DNA of 64,000 nt from Atopsyche davidsoni (lineage: Eukaryota; Arthropoda; Insecta; Trichoptera; Hydrobiosidae), in contig JAILWY010000004.1 in assembly GCA_022113835.1 (NCBI GenBank), positions 1,243,501 to 1,307,500 of the forward strand, given 5' to 3'. The position numbers were made by a program, and so were the translations under genes. Below the pieces are notes generated by a model, which was not told where the DNA came from, made no database searches, and saw only the letters and a program-made list of their open reading frames with translations. Shown here one piece after another: positions 53,160 to 64,000 of the stretch. The first letter of the stretch is position 1. Each line of letters starts with the position of its first letter.

Positions 53160-53420
53160 AGGCGGTGTTTTTTTTTTTTTTTTCTCTGATCAACAAAGTT
53201 ACAAAACAATAATGGGCGGTGGGTTGAAAAAGGTTGGCCACCCCCGGCACAGTGCAACGCAGTGTTGCATTTCTGAAAATGGAGTAAAGTCTACGGCCCG
53301 GAGGGTGTTGCAAGAGGTCGCTGATCGCCTCGGCCCTCCGCTTGCATCATCATCACCGCCGACTGCTTGCAACACGCGCCAGGGGAGGACTGGCAACACT
53401 CAAAAAAAAAAAAAAAATTT
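53160..53420. other. GC-rich patch between a poly-T and a poly-A tract
   Basis: A T17 run near 53169 and an A15 run near 53403 bracket a GC-richer segment that starts GGGTTGAAAAAGGTTGGCCAC. Frames are open on both strands over the patch with no domain recognised. It may be a retroposed or hAT-related fragment; I cannot assign it. Confidence 0.3.
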
Positions 53421-54889
53421 AACACCACTTTACTTTATCAAGAGAACTTCGCATCATTCAATATTATTTATTAATCCACGGGTAAATGCGATATTTAAGT
53501 TAAAGCGTGAAACGACGAGAAAAAACCTTGAATTTTTCACGACACTGCTGGGACTTGAACTCACGGAATGAAGTAAAGTGATATTTTTCTATATGCTATA
53601 TGTTTGATCACAGATTATCATTTGCTTGCTTTATAGAAATATTTATTTTTCAATAAGTCATTTCCCTGATTTGGTAGACTCATTTTTTTTTCAGAGAGCT
53701 AAATGGCTTGTCTTGATTTTGGACCCACCGCACGCCACTGCGAATTCCCCCGGGTGTGAGTTGTTCGGGGCTGGCCAGCTTTTTATTCTGAATGAAATTG
53801 TCGACGCAATGATGCAATGATAGTAAATAATTGTAGGAGAGACCACGTGGCACTCGCGAGATAATTATCGTCCCAAAGTATATTTACAAATCGCTACTTA
53901 TTAATCTCAGCTTCAATTATATAATCAAACGATATAATCTCTTGCAACTTTGTATGCAATTGGTGCGTTTATATCTCGACACTAAAGCATGAGTAATTCA
54001 AACTTAATTGAATTTGTTTGATGTTTTGATAGGTTTTATTTCATAATTGAAGATTTGTAATCAATGTTTATAAGGCATGCCTACACACTATGCGACACAA
54101 TCGACAAGAAAACAGTGAGTTTATATGTTTACCTTCTCATCTTGCTGCTTTTTTAAAGCCTAAAGCTTTTTGCTAGTGTGCTAACCTCTGGACCTCGAGG
54201 CGGCATGAAATATTGTCCATGCACCCGGTGGATGCTGCACTTAGATATATCGAAACGTTGATATTTCAATCAACATTTAATTTTACAATGATCTAGTTTC
54301 GAGCAGTTCGTTTAAGATAGCGTGTTTTTTTTTTTTTTTGATAAACAAAATTATCAGTAAATTAATTACAATTATAAATCTAATTACTTGGCAACGAAAT
54401 CAATGCAAAGGCATATTATTCCAAAATAACCTACACTTAAAGGGATATATAAATATTTTTACATAGTTGATTTATTGTATACATAATGGGAATAAAGTTA
54501 GTAGAAATTTAAGACAACTTTAATAATTGATTTTAAGGAGATTTATTTAAACTAAAATGTACAATGTAAAAATGTAATAATTTTACTTCCTTTCACTGTA
54601 CTAATGAGTAAAAAAATATCTATAAAATGCATAACATATTATACTATCGAAAAAATTAAATGCATATAGCTAAGAAACTACAGGATTTGTATTAAAATTA
54701 GGCTTTTATAGTTTCAATAAACACTGTCTTTTAAAATAGACCGTTAAAAATTAAGTGAATTTTTTAATAACGAATCTTTTGAGGATCTAATAAAAAAATA
54801 TGACCGAATACCTTAAAAAAATAAAAGACCTTGAAATATACATTTTTATAAAATAAAATTAATTGGATCATTAAAATAACTTACTTGTT
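53421..54889. other. Intergenic AT-rich sequence
   Basis: No gene recognised. One degenerate copy of the dispersed motif from the left end of the window lies at 54079-54113. Confidence 0.45.
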
Positions 54890-55320
54890 ATTCAAAATTC
54901 AATTCAATTTATTGTGTCTACAGCAGATAACACGGCGCAAGGCCAAAAAAGAAATTATTTTTTTACCAGGTTTGGAACCACTGCCGAAGCTTCCGAAGCC
55001 CGCATTATCTGCATCCTTGTCTTCCGCGCGGCTGATGAGGAGGCAGAGGGATACGCAGCGAGAGGAGATAACTCCGGCAATCGTTGACCCATCGGCCGGA
55101 GGTGTGGTCTCAAAGCAACTTGGACTCGACCATAAAAACCACAACCACACGGCACCAAAACCCAACGCACAACATATGATGCTTTTAAAAAATCGATTCA
55201 CACAAGGAAAAAAAATAATTAATTGCCTATTTTGCTCACAAGTGGGATTCGAACCCACGCTTCCGTGTCTATAGCAACCGAGCGTTCTATCCAATTGAAC
55301 CACTGTGTCGTTGCTAACCA
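54890..55320 (-). mobile_element. tRNA-derived SINE
   Basis: On the minus strand the head has an A-box TGGTTCAATTGG (55302-55291) and a B-box GGTTCGAATCC (55255-55245). A perfect 4-bp D stem GTTC/GAAC and a T arm GTGGG/CCCAC are present, but the acceptor and anticodon stems pair poorly, so it is not a working tRNA. A GC-richer body follows (to about 54960), and then AT-rich sequence. Head plus body without coding sequence fits a SINE. The 3' boundary is approximate. Confidence 0.65.
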
Positions 55321-55330
55321 AAGTTAACAA

Positions 55331-57811
55331 AAATTAATTTTATCCACGTCGCTGGCAGATTCTATTCCCACACGTAAAAACATATTTTTCGACAGTTTTT
55401 GTTGATATTTACACATTTTATTTTAAAATTAATGAAACTGCTTTCTCGGCTTTTGTTTTCACCGCACGCGACTGGCGTAAGCACATTTTTTATTTTTTAA
55501 AAACACACTTTAATATCTACGTTTTCATTTCCACTTATGACTTTGAATCGAATAATGCAGCTTGCTTTGACTACTCTGGTCTTTTGTAGGGGAGGCGAGA
55601 TCCCTGGCTGAGGAAGTTCCCTGACTCATCCAGGTGCGATATATTTTCAAATCATACTGCTTTGACCTGCAATCGACAGGTTATCTATCTCCTCGGCTGC
55701 CTTCTCCATATTTAATAAATCCTTCCAAATGACGTCCCCATATCTGTGTTTACCATAACTCGATGTATTTTTTGATACATATAATTATTTAGGTCTCCAT
55801 AACAAAGTAACTCAAGATAATGATTTAAAGATACACATTATGTATGGATATTCTTCAATCTAGCGTTCACTACAATTAATAGTTTTAACCATTTTAAACA
55901 GTCATTAGAAACATATTATTTTTACAACGCGGTTTCCTTTTGAAGTTTAATATTCAAAAGCTATGAATATGTATTACTGATTATCTATTATATATGACCT
56001 AAAAAAATACGGCGGCAAAGCAACTGCTTCTATGGTTGTAACTTTTAAATGCTACTATCTGATAAGTCAGGATTTTGCACACGTGTAAATCTGATTTTTA
56101 GTAGCATAGGTATTAACAAATTTAAAATTTGCTACTGTAATTAGAGTTAACGTTTAAAATAATAAAATTAAAAGCATCTGAATCTATACGGTTAAGTCGT
56201 GTTCCCTTGCACCAGACTTTAGCATCGCAGTGTCTTCATCACGCGTCCAGCTGACAGTCTTGATGCGCGGTGATAACCTTTCGCCCGCTCTGCTTACATC
56301 GTCAGCCAGTTCGAACCGGCCCCGGTACAGGCCAGCTGGTGGCGTGCAGTGACTTCGAAATCAAAACAAGCAGCTTTTACTTTGAACCAAGTCTAAAACA
56401 CTCGCGGCGACTCAACTGTCCAATAGCGTCCCTTTTTATGTAGAGAATTCTCTTTCTAAAGAGAACGCTATTAACTAACATCCATTGTGCAGCAATGTCG
56501 TAACGCGTGAAGAGATTATAATCCTTACCCACCCTGCATCATCCCTTCTGTGGCTTTGCGTCCCCCTCAAAAGCCTCCAGCTTCCAAATCCTACAGGATA
56601 CAAGACTCCGATAAGCATTACCACTCAGGTCATTGTAGAAGACTTTCGGATCTAGTAACCTTCTTCCGACAAGCTGCATCAGAACATCCCTGGACTTCCA
56701 CCTCGAAGGTTGTCTCTATCAGTGTCAGTTAAGTCCTTAATCAACTATTCTCTCTTTTTCTGCTATCACCCTCACCATTTCCACATCAGAAAATACCCAC
56801 GGAGACCCCAAAGGGGCATTTCCTTGTTCCAAAAATATTATCATATTCAAGGAATCATCTTAGTGGTGCTATGGATAGCACGCTTGCTTGCCAACCTTGA
56901 GGTTTCCTCCGGATCGATTGCGAGAGAAGCAGTGTGGTTTTATTTTTTTTCGATTCAGCAAAAATTGTGAATTATTTCCAGGGTCTATTGCCTGAGGTTC
57001 TCGAATCTTCCAGAGTGGAGAGACTGATAGTCTTCTTATTATCTGAGCTTAGATGTCTCCTGCTTACTGAGTTAACGTAAAATAATAAGAGATTGGTTGA
57101 TGAAGATTTATGGCGCTTAATCTTTATATAATAGGGTAGTTGATAGTCTCTTCGGGCATTTGACCTGGTGGAAGCGTTTTTTATCATCTCAGGTCAGTTC
57201 GGTTAATAGATTTGAGAATATTGATTTTTATTAATATTACAATTTCGCTATTGTACGGTTTCTCTGGGATATAATAAAATGTCAATTGATGGTGGATTCA
57301 AAAACAAGTGACGCACTTCTCGTCTAGAGACTGGGGCGTGATTGCTTGCTCGAAGGGTTTTAGTATGGTTTCGCAATTATACTGAAAATACATGATATCC
57401 CTTTCGTCAGACCGTCTTCGTGTAGAGATATTCCAGACAAGTGATAAACTAATGAAAAGCGGGGAAATAACAACGGTAAGGATAATGTGTACATAAATTG
57501 ACATGCCACTGAAAAAAGAAACAGTATATTATGGCTGTAAATGTCATTAAAGTAAACTAACTTATTTAAAGCTAAATTAATTTTAAAAAATCCACAAACT
57601 AATTGAATCCACATATCGTAGCCAATGATTTCCGATGGTGCAACAAATATGATGTTAATAATGCTGATGTGTGGAATATTCAATTAACCGTAATAATTGT
57701 TTTATAAAAATTTAATATAAATAGTAAAACACCATCTGTGGTTTAAAAATGATAGTAAAACAAATCAAACACTGCTTCTTTGATAAACGATTCGCAGTAT
57801 CGTTCAAACTA
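55331..57811. other. Intergenic, no gene recognised
   Basis: Mixed sequence. A block at about 56520-56930 has a richer composition and a weak tRNA-like stretch (GTGCTATGGATAGCAC near 56868), perhaps an old SINE. Open frames show no recognised domain. Confidence 0.4.
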
Positions 57812-57815
57812 TTAA

Positions 57816-58413
57816 CACATCGTATGCGGGGCGCATGTTAAGTCGTTTTTTGTGGACCGGTACTAGAGCGCGGGTCGCATATAAATGTGTTTTTTTGATA
57901 GACCGGAGGTAGAATGCTTGTAAATATACGTCTGTACGAACTAGCGCACTGCTTGTATGGCGTCACTAAGGTCGGAACTACCCAGGTAAAAAGAGCAATG
58001 GGGTAGTTAGTTTTTGGTTAGAGACACATTTGTTGCGTTGAGATAACGGTAAATACCTGAACGGTACATACCTGACTGTCGTATGTTTCTCCAAGGTTGG
58101 TTTTACATTATAATTTATGTATTTTGTTTGAAAATTTTGCGTAAAAATTATATTGTGTTTGTGATGGTGAAAAAATCCTAAAAACTGTTTTTTTGGGCCT
58201 TTTACTTTTAAACGTTGACTTTTTTGTTTTTTAATTTATATACTACGGAAGAAGACCCTCCTCAAGATCCAGGACCATCCACATCTACGGCCAGCAGACG
58301 TCGTGAGCCTCCAGAAAGATTGTCCGTGGATATGAGGAAACACACTGTCGAAAAACTCGTAGGAACGGGAAAAAAAAACATTCAGAGACAATGTCGTGTA
58401 TTCTGTGAACTGT
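57816..58413 (+). mobile_element. piggyBac transposon remnant with C-terminal transposase fragment
   Basis: A TTAA at 57812-57815, the piggyBac target, is followed by CACATCGTATGCGGGGCGCA. The frame near 58248-58413 reads DPPQDPGPSTSTASRRR then EPPERLSVDMRKHTVEKLVG and TGKKNIQRQCRVFCEL. This matches the segment of piggyBac transposases just before their Cys-rich C-terminal domain. The DDD catalytic core is missing and a stop follows the first Cys residues, so it is an internally deleted relic. Confidence 0.7.
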
Positions 58414-59080
58414 GAATAATACAATTATAAGTAATACAAAAAAATATATAAAAATCAAATGAGTATTTTACAAGTTATCGCAATTTACCCAAATGTTTAA
58501 TTTCTCGCGCAAACATAAACAAACAACATCAGCACTTAAAAAAAAAAAACCGTTTAATGCAATTGAACAATTAATTTATAAATTGATCGATTCAATTAGG
58601 AATAACCAATTAATAAATTATTCTTGGCGACGATCCAGATCATCAAATACAGTAATAAAGAGCCAGAAGATGTCACTATTCATATAAATATTTTATATAT
58701 ATTATTTATGTGAAATGCATCGGACAATAAATTCATTCTAAACAATAATATAATTTAAAATTAAATTTATGTATATTTTTGCTACATAATTTACCAAGTT
58801 TACACAATAAATAAGTAATATATAAAAAAAAAATGGAAAGGTCAAAAGACCATTTGAAAACGACATACCATCTGGATTCTATCAATCAAATTTCTTTATT
58901 GAAAAATAAAGCGATCGAAGTGTATTATATATAGTGATGCTAGTGATTAAGATGAATGACTAATTTTCTAATCAAGCAACGTTGCGCCATCTTGCATCAT
59001 TGCGTCATCTCAACGCAAGGTCATCTTATCGGTAATAAGTAATTGAAATCTTAAATATAAATCATCATTTGCAGCAAAAA

Positions 59081-59084
<4 letters not shown>

Positions 59085-59128
<44 letters not shown>
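59085..59128. repeat. (AT)n microsatellite
   Basis: Uninterrupted AT dinucleotide run of about 44 bases, likely variable in length between individuals. Confidence 0.95.
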
Positions 59129-59130
<2 letters not shown>

Positions 59131-59662
59131 TTATACTGAGGGATAATTTGAAACTTAACCGGGGAATTTTTTTATTTTGTACCATGTGTGCGCGTGAGAG
59201 CAAATATAAAGGGCGTTCCCCGGATTCATGATTAAGCCACAGAAAAGTTGCCAGCAAGATAAATATGTTCGATCGATACGATGAAGTTTTTCAGCATTAC
59301 GATGAACCTTTTTTATTTATTTATTTATATTTACATTTATTATAGCGTATGTAAAAATATTTTTGTAGTATTAGCAAGTATAAAGCTTTATAATAATAAT
59401 TTAAAATTACGGAGATATTTTTATGCTGGCAATTCCATCGCAGTGAAATTAACGAACAATTCTGGGGATTTCCCGATATACTGCACTACTCGTCTTGTAT
59501 TTGAGGTGTGCCAGTATCGAATTGGGACTCGATTTAAAATTCTAATAATGATGATGTAAACTATCACATTTTGCTTAAGTAAATTTCATTGTATTATAAC
59601 TAGCCATCATAACATTTAATTTGATCGATAGCTGATTTTTACGTATTATATATATTTAAAAT

Positions 59663-59760
59663 TAAAAAAAATACTTGAGTGATTTTTCCACATTTTAACT
59701 TTTATTAGTGACCGGTTTCGCCAACATTTCAAGTTGGCATTATCACTCAGTTTGAAGTTC
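59663..59760. repeat. Hairpin repeat family copy, truncated
   Basis: Contains AAAATACTTGAGTGATTTTT, then GTGACCGGTTTCGCCAAC and GTTGGCATTATCA, the same core as the copies at 47.2 and 50.3 kb. The far arm is missing. Confidence 0.7.
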
Positions 59761-60173
59761 GTTCCTAAACACTTTACGAAGATGATGTTATTTCCCTTTC
59801 AAACTACGTAAGAATTTCTTATCTAAGATAAGTGTGGCACCATTAAGGACTGCAGTTCGACCTTGACAGCCGTGGCAAAAGGACTAGATGAGTATTTAAT
59901 CAACCCATATACTTTTTGCTTGTACTTCTAATCGTAATCATTCATTTGAAGGTCCCTATTTGTTTAAACATATATTGCACTGAGCAATAGACATTTTTCT
60001 CCCCACAATATTAGTTAGCTTTCCATTCATTCCATCGCACCATTATTTTTTGCTTTAAAATATCTAATACCATTAAGATAATATGTATAATAAACCCAGC
60101 AAAAGACTTTCGCCAAAAGATTAATGTTGAGTTGGGTAGATGATGGTGGTGTCAGGTTCGCCGGAATGGTTGA

Positions 60174-60522
60174 GGTGGCACCAACTTCTTCAATATCGTA
60201 GGGTAGTAATCAGAAGGTGGCGAAAGAATTTGCTATGTTATTTATTAGGAACTACAATTAGTAATACAGAGTTACCACGTCAAAAGGTACCAGGGAAGTG
60301 CTGAAGAGGTGACTGAGGGTCTACCTTTTATAGGGGTTTTAGTGCGTGCCTCCGCAACATCCATTGGAATATGCAGCGTCGTGGGTTGCCTGTACTTTGT
60401 AACTGCTGATACGCGAATTTCTTCTCTGATGAGTTAACAATATTGCACAATCATGTCTTCGAATTTGGGGTGATTGACACTGTCACAATAGCAAAGAATG
60501 TGGGGTGATTGACATCGCCACA
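60174..60522 (-). mobile_element. LTR fragment with primer-binding-site-like sequence, upstream of the P450
   Basis: On the minus strand: TGTGGCGATGTCAATC at the left end, a TATAAAAG promoter, an AATAAA signal and, directly after the LTR, TGGTGCCACCTCAACC, in the position of a tRNA primer-binding site. The body matches the plus-strand copy at 62038-62470 in order and in many blocks, but the two have diverged. No gag or pol is present. It ends about 500 bp upstream of the P450 TATA box, in the opposite orientation. Confidence 0.65.
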
Positions 60523-61027
60523 AGACATCAAACGACATACTATATATTGTCCCGAAAAGCCGGGCATGCATCTCGGCAATTGTTACATGAAATATCATAC
60601 AAAGCATAATTATCTCCGTAAAGATGTAAATAAACATTAAATATTAAAATATAAAAGTTTTATGTGTTATAATCTGTGTGTGTGTGAGATCATTTCAAGT
60701 TAGAGGTAAGAAATTCACCAAAAGCGCTACGAAACGCTTCGAGTTGCTGTTTAGTCCGCGCGGAAACGGTCTCGAGTGCAAAGGGTTAATAATTTGTGCG
60801 ATTTATTGGTAAAAATAACTAGGGCACAAACAGGCTTGCCTGGCAGGCAGAGTCAACGCACGCTTCTTTCTGTGATAGATTAGTTGATTTAGATAAGAAC
60901 GGAGACGTCACCGAGTCTCTGAGAACCGCTGATAAAATATGTAATTTAATTTTATAATTAATTAAATTTTACAATACTGATTCCGGCCGCGTTATCGGGC
61001 TCGGGATTGGCAGCCACGCTCCTAGGG

Positions 61028-61035
61028 TATATAAG
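61028..61035 (+). promoter_or_regulatory. TATA box of the P450 gene
   Basis: TATATAAG within GGTATATAAGCAGGAG, 96 bp upstream of the ATG at 61124. It makes the longer upstream reading (open from 61007) unlikely to be translated, because it would start before the promoter. Confidence 0.65.
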
Positions 61036-61123
61036 CAGGAGAGCGCTACTCTTTGCTCTTATTGGACCCGACTTTCGCGGGCTCGACTTTGTTTATTATA
61101 TTTCAGTTTCCCTTGCTGTAAAA

Positions 61124-63726
61124 ATGGTTGTATTTTCGGTAGTAATCTTGCTAACAGCAATCATCTTCCCGCTGGCGTTTTTTGTGTACATGTGGTCTTT
61201 GTACAGACAACAGAAGTTGAGGACGAAAGGCGTAGGATTTCTTAGCCCCGTACCACTATTCGGTAACCTCTGGTGGTCACTGGCGGGGTACGAGCACCTC
61301 AGCACCACAGTCAAGAGCGTGTACGATGCTTTTCCAAAAGACAGGTGAGTGAATATTGTAAAAAAACCGTACGCATACCTAGCAGTGTGATTGCTTCGTA
61401 GGCTTTGCCGGCCGCCGCTCATTCCGAGGTGTTAAGCCGCATCGGGTTTTGACCACCACTGCATCGTTAAAATATAAAATATTGGATTTGTTCGAAATCG
61501 GGTGCACCGTTTTCACGACACGGTTTTCTGGATAACTGTAGATGAGCCTACTTTTTACCGCAGCCGAAACGTTGGTATATTAATAAAAATTTGGTGCGGC
61601 TTAGCATCCAAGTAAATAAATGTATCTTATTGCAAAGCAATAAATTTGAATTATTTGTTTTTTCGACTTGAATTAATCAAAGATTTTCAAAATCCCCAGT
61701 GCCAAAGCTAAAGATGGAAATCTCGTTGAAATTATATATACAATTACAATAAATTAAAACGCAAATTTGGATATTTGATGTTATAGTAATGTATTCAAAA
61801 GTTAAATTTTATTATGAAATCTAAAATCAGTCCCCAGGTGTAAAGTGAAGGAATGTTCACGGAGAAAATTCTTTTATAAATATTCTTTATGCAGGGTACG
61901 TTACAAGTCTGAAACGACCGATATTGCCTATGAACACGTTCTGCCACTTGCATTTTTTAGTCTTACAGAGTAGTGCAGTTATTATATAGTCTCTCACTTA
62001 TTGAATGATAATTATATTATACCTCACTGTAATGGGGTGTGGCGATGTCAATCACCCCACATTCTTATCCATTGTGGCCAGGTCAATCACCCCACACTCT
62101 TATCCATAAAAGTTCAGTCTCCGAGGAGTAACTGCAAAGGAATGAATCGTTCCACGTGTAACGAGAGCAAACAATGCAATATGTTCCACGTGTAACGAGA
62201 ACCAACAATGCAATATTGTTTACTTATCGGAAAAGGAATTCGTGTATCAGCAGCCATGTAATACAGGCACCCCATGTCGCTGCACATTCCAATGGATGAT
62301 GTGGAGGCACGTACAAAAACACTATATAAGTCGACCCTCAGTCAGCTCTATAGCACTCCTCTCGTATTCGTACTCCCAATTTGTACTTCCTGAATAAAAG
62401 AACATTGCAAATTCTTTTGCCGCATTCTGATTACATTCTTACCAAGAGATTGGAGCAGTTGGTGCCACCTCAACCATTCCTGGCGAACCTGGCGAAATAC
62501 CAACCACAAAGGCGAAAGGGGTTATAAAATAAATTGGTTTTTTAACCTTATTTCTTTAAAAACTTTTTTGGGTAAACTCTAAAAAAGGTAACGGGATCTT
62601 ACGGTTTGGATCAATGGTGTTAAATTTAAATTACAATTAAGAAAAAATCACCAAAAGAAATGGTCTAATCTAATGTTTGTGGCTTTTTCGACGGAACAGG
62701 AGAAGTGTGTAGTTCTCCTTTAACGCCCTCAATTGTCGGAACTTCTAAGAACTCAACCAAAACTTATCTTTGAGGTTATCATGTCTAATAAGTAGTATAC
62801 AAGGATTCATTGCTGAAGACTGCTTTTTTACTGTTGAAAGCTACTCAAAATATCAATTGTGTCATGTAAGGCGTTTGTATGTACTTTTTTATAAAAAAAA
62901 AATGTTTATAAATATGAACATTTGGAAAATATGTGAAAAACCACAGGTTCGTCGCACTCTGGGAGTTCACCCGCCCCACAATAGTCATCAAGGACTTGGA
63001 GCTTATTAAGAAGATAACTGTCAAGGACTTTGACATTTTCCATGACATCCCTTTCCAGATCGATGAATCAGTCGATCCGGTCTTTGGGAGAATCATTCGG
63101 TCCCTAGAAGGTAAGCATAGACTCTGGAAAGAGGAGATTGTTAGAGGAGAAAGTTAAAAAAATATATGTAAATTTAAAGGCTCGACGCTTCAAAACATAG
63201 CCACTGTTGATAAAAATCAAATCGTTAAAACAACGGAGCTGCAGATTTTTATGTGAAAATAATTCTGACCAATCAGATAAAAGCATTTGAGACAAACTAC
63301 CTTAGACATTTTAATGTTTCATGTTAAACAGTAATAGTTAACAGCGTGGAGGTGCAAAATAAGTTAATTATTTTATTTTTAGGATATTGTACACTTGTAC
63401 AATCATAAATAATAGTCTGTACAATTCAATGCAAATATAATAAAATCCAGGTACTTTCAAATAGAATACTTTCAGAATTTTTTTTCTCATTTTACACAAA
63501 TTATAAACAAAACTTAAAGTTAAATGAGCTCTATGAGTAGGAGACATTCTAACTCGTGAAATGTTGCCACTTAATTTTGTGGCTTGGTTAATTTTAGGTC
63601 AGCAATGGCGTCAGATGAGATCCACAATCAGTCCTGCGTTCACCGGAGCCAAGATGAAGAGTATGATCAACTTCATGCTGAATTGTGCGGATAAAGCCGT
63701 GAGCTTTTATGAAAAAGAAACTGAAG
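61124..63726 (+). CDS. Cytochrome P450, CYP3-clan (CYP6/CYP9-like), 5' exons only
   Basis: Three coding exons, in phase: 61124-61344, 62947-63110 and 63598-63726, giving about 172 residues of an expected 500 or so. The start is the ATG at 61124, below the TATA box at 61028. Residues 1-24 form a hydrophobic anchor (MVVFSVVILLTAIIFPLAFF), which places the enzyme on the endoplasmic reticulum. A Pro-rich hinge follows (FLSPVPLFGN), then the KITVKDFDIF block and the C-helix WRQMR that contacts haem, with RSTISPAFTGAKMKSM typical of insect clan-3 P450s. The haem-binding cysteine, I-helix and ExxR lie beyond the window. Such enzymes use NADPH-P450 reductase to hydroxylate toxins, insecticides or endogenous lipids; the substrate cannot be told. 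Intron 1 holds an LTR fragment. Confidence 0.9.
62038..62470 (+). mobile_element. LTR fragment with primer-binding-site-like sequence in P450 intron 1
   Basis: Begins TGTGGCGATGTCAATCACCC; contains CTATATAAG, AATAAAAG and, directly after, TGGTGCCACCTCAACC. It has internal tandem duplications absent or shorter in the minus copy: GTCAATCACCCCACA twice and TTCCACGTGTAACGAGA twice. No coding part. Same orientation as the P450, so its TATA and poly(A) signal point along the gene. Confidence 0.65.
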
Positions 63727-64000
63727 GTTAGTGGAGGTTCATTTTATATTTTTAAAGCAAAAAACTAGTAAATACTAAAAAAAAAAACAATTGGTTCTTT
63801 TGTGATAAAATAAAAAAAAAATAGTAGTTAAAAATATAATTTAGTTTTATTTTTAAATTAAATGTAAGCATTTAAATATTTAAATAAACGGTTAAATATT
63901 TATGTGAAAAGAATTCAGACGATTCAAGGACTTTTTGTGCATTAGTAAGAAATACACCAGATCCTTAAGTTTTATTAATAGCGTCTAAATAAAAATAAAG

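Noticed and set aside
55243..55311. Functional tRNA gene
   Set aside because: A- and B-boxes and D and T arms are good, but acceptor and anticodon stems do not pair, and a non-tRNA body follows; a SINE head is more likely.
56866..56935. tRNA or SINE head (GTGCTATGGATAGCAC with a weak B-box)
   Set aside because: Only the D arm is convincing; the B-box GGATCGATTGC is degenerate and no boundaries could be found.
61007..61123. Longer P450 N-terminus from the frame open at 61007
   Set aside because: It would begin upstream of the TATA box at 61028, and the ATG at 61124 gives a standard membrane anchor.

Overview
This is nuclear DNA of an insect, AT-rich and loaded with transposable elements. Genes have small exons with GT-AG introns, and the three recognisable genes all have insect relatives. 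I cannot fix the order of insect. No prokaryotic, organellar or viral genes were seen.

Layout. 1-7.8 kb is repeats: a broken mariner, a fold-back element with 92-bp arms, a GC-rich minisatellite beside a CpG-type promoter signature, hAT and Tigger/pogo miniatures, and about ten copies of a short dispersed motif. 7.86-15.37 kb (+) holds seven exons of a winged-eye/BAHCC1/TNRC18-type chromatin protein (AT-hooks, Tudor-like region, C-terminal BAH domain). Its reading frame ends at a TAG at 15364-15366. The same frame then stays open for another 3,549 codons to a TGA at 26014-26016. This is the most striking feature of the window and suggests stop-codon readthrough, or less likely splicing, that more than triples the visible protein. 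26-33.6 kb is AT-rich and gene-free, probably partly a long 3' UTR.

33.6-51.1 kb (-) holds a flavin-containing monooxygenase (FMO). It has six shared coding exons and two homologous alternative last exons about 5 kb apart. A Helitron lies between the two last exons, and a regular array of 21-nt AG...GT units lies in the last intron. A TATA/initiator promoter and a likely non-coding first exon lie at about 51 kb. 51-61 kb is intergenic and holds pogo, SINE, piggyBac and LTR fragments. 61.0-63.7 kb (+) holds the first three coding exons of a microsomal cytochrome P450 that runs off the window. LTR fragments sit just upstream of its promoter and inside its first intron.

How the genes relate. 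The chromatin gene and the FMO are convergent; the FMO and P450 are divergent. FMO and P450 are both oxygenases of the xenobiotic/secondary-metabolite class, and both have TATATAAG promoters. The chromatin gene has no evident functional link to them.
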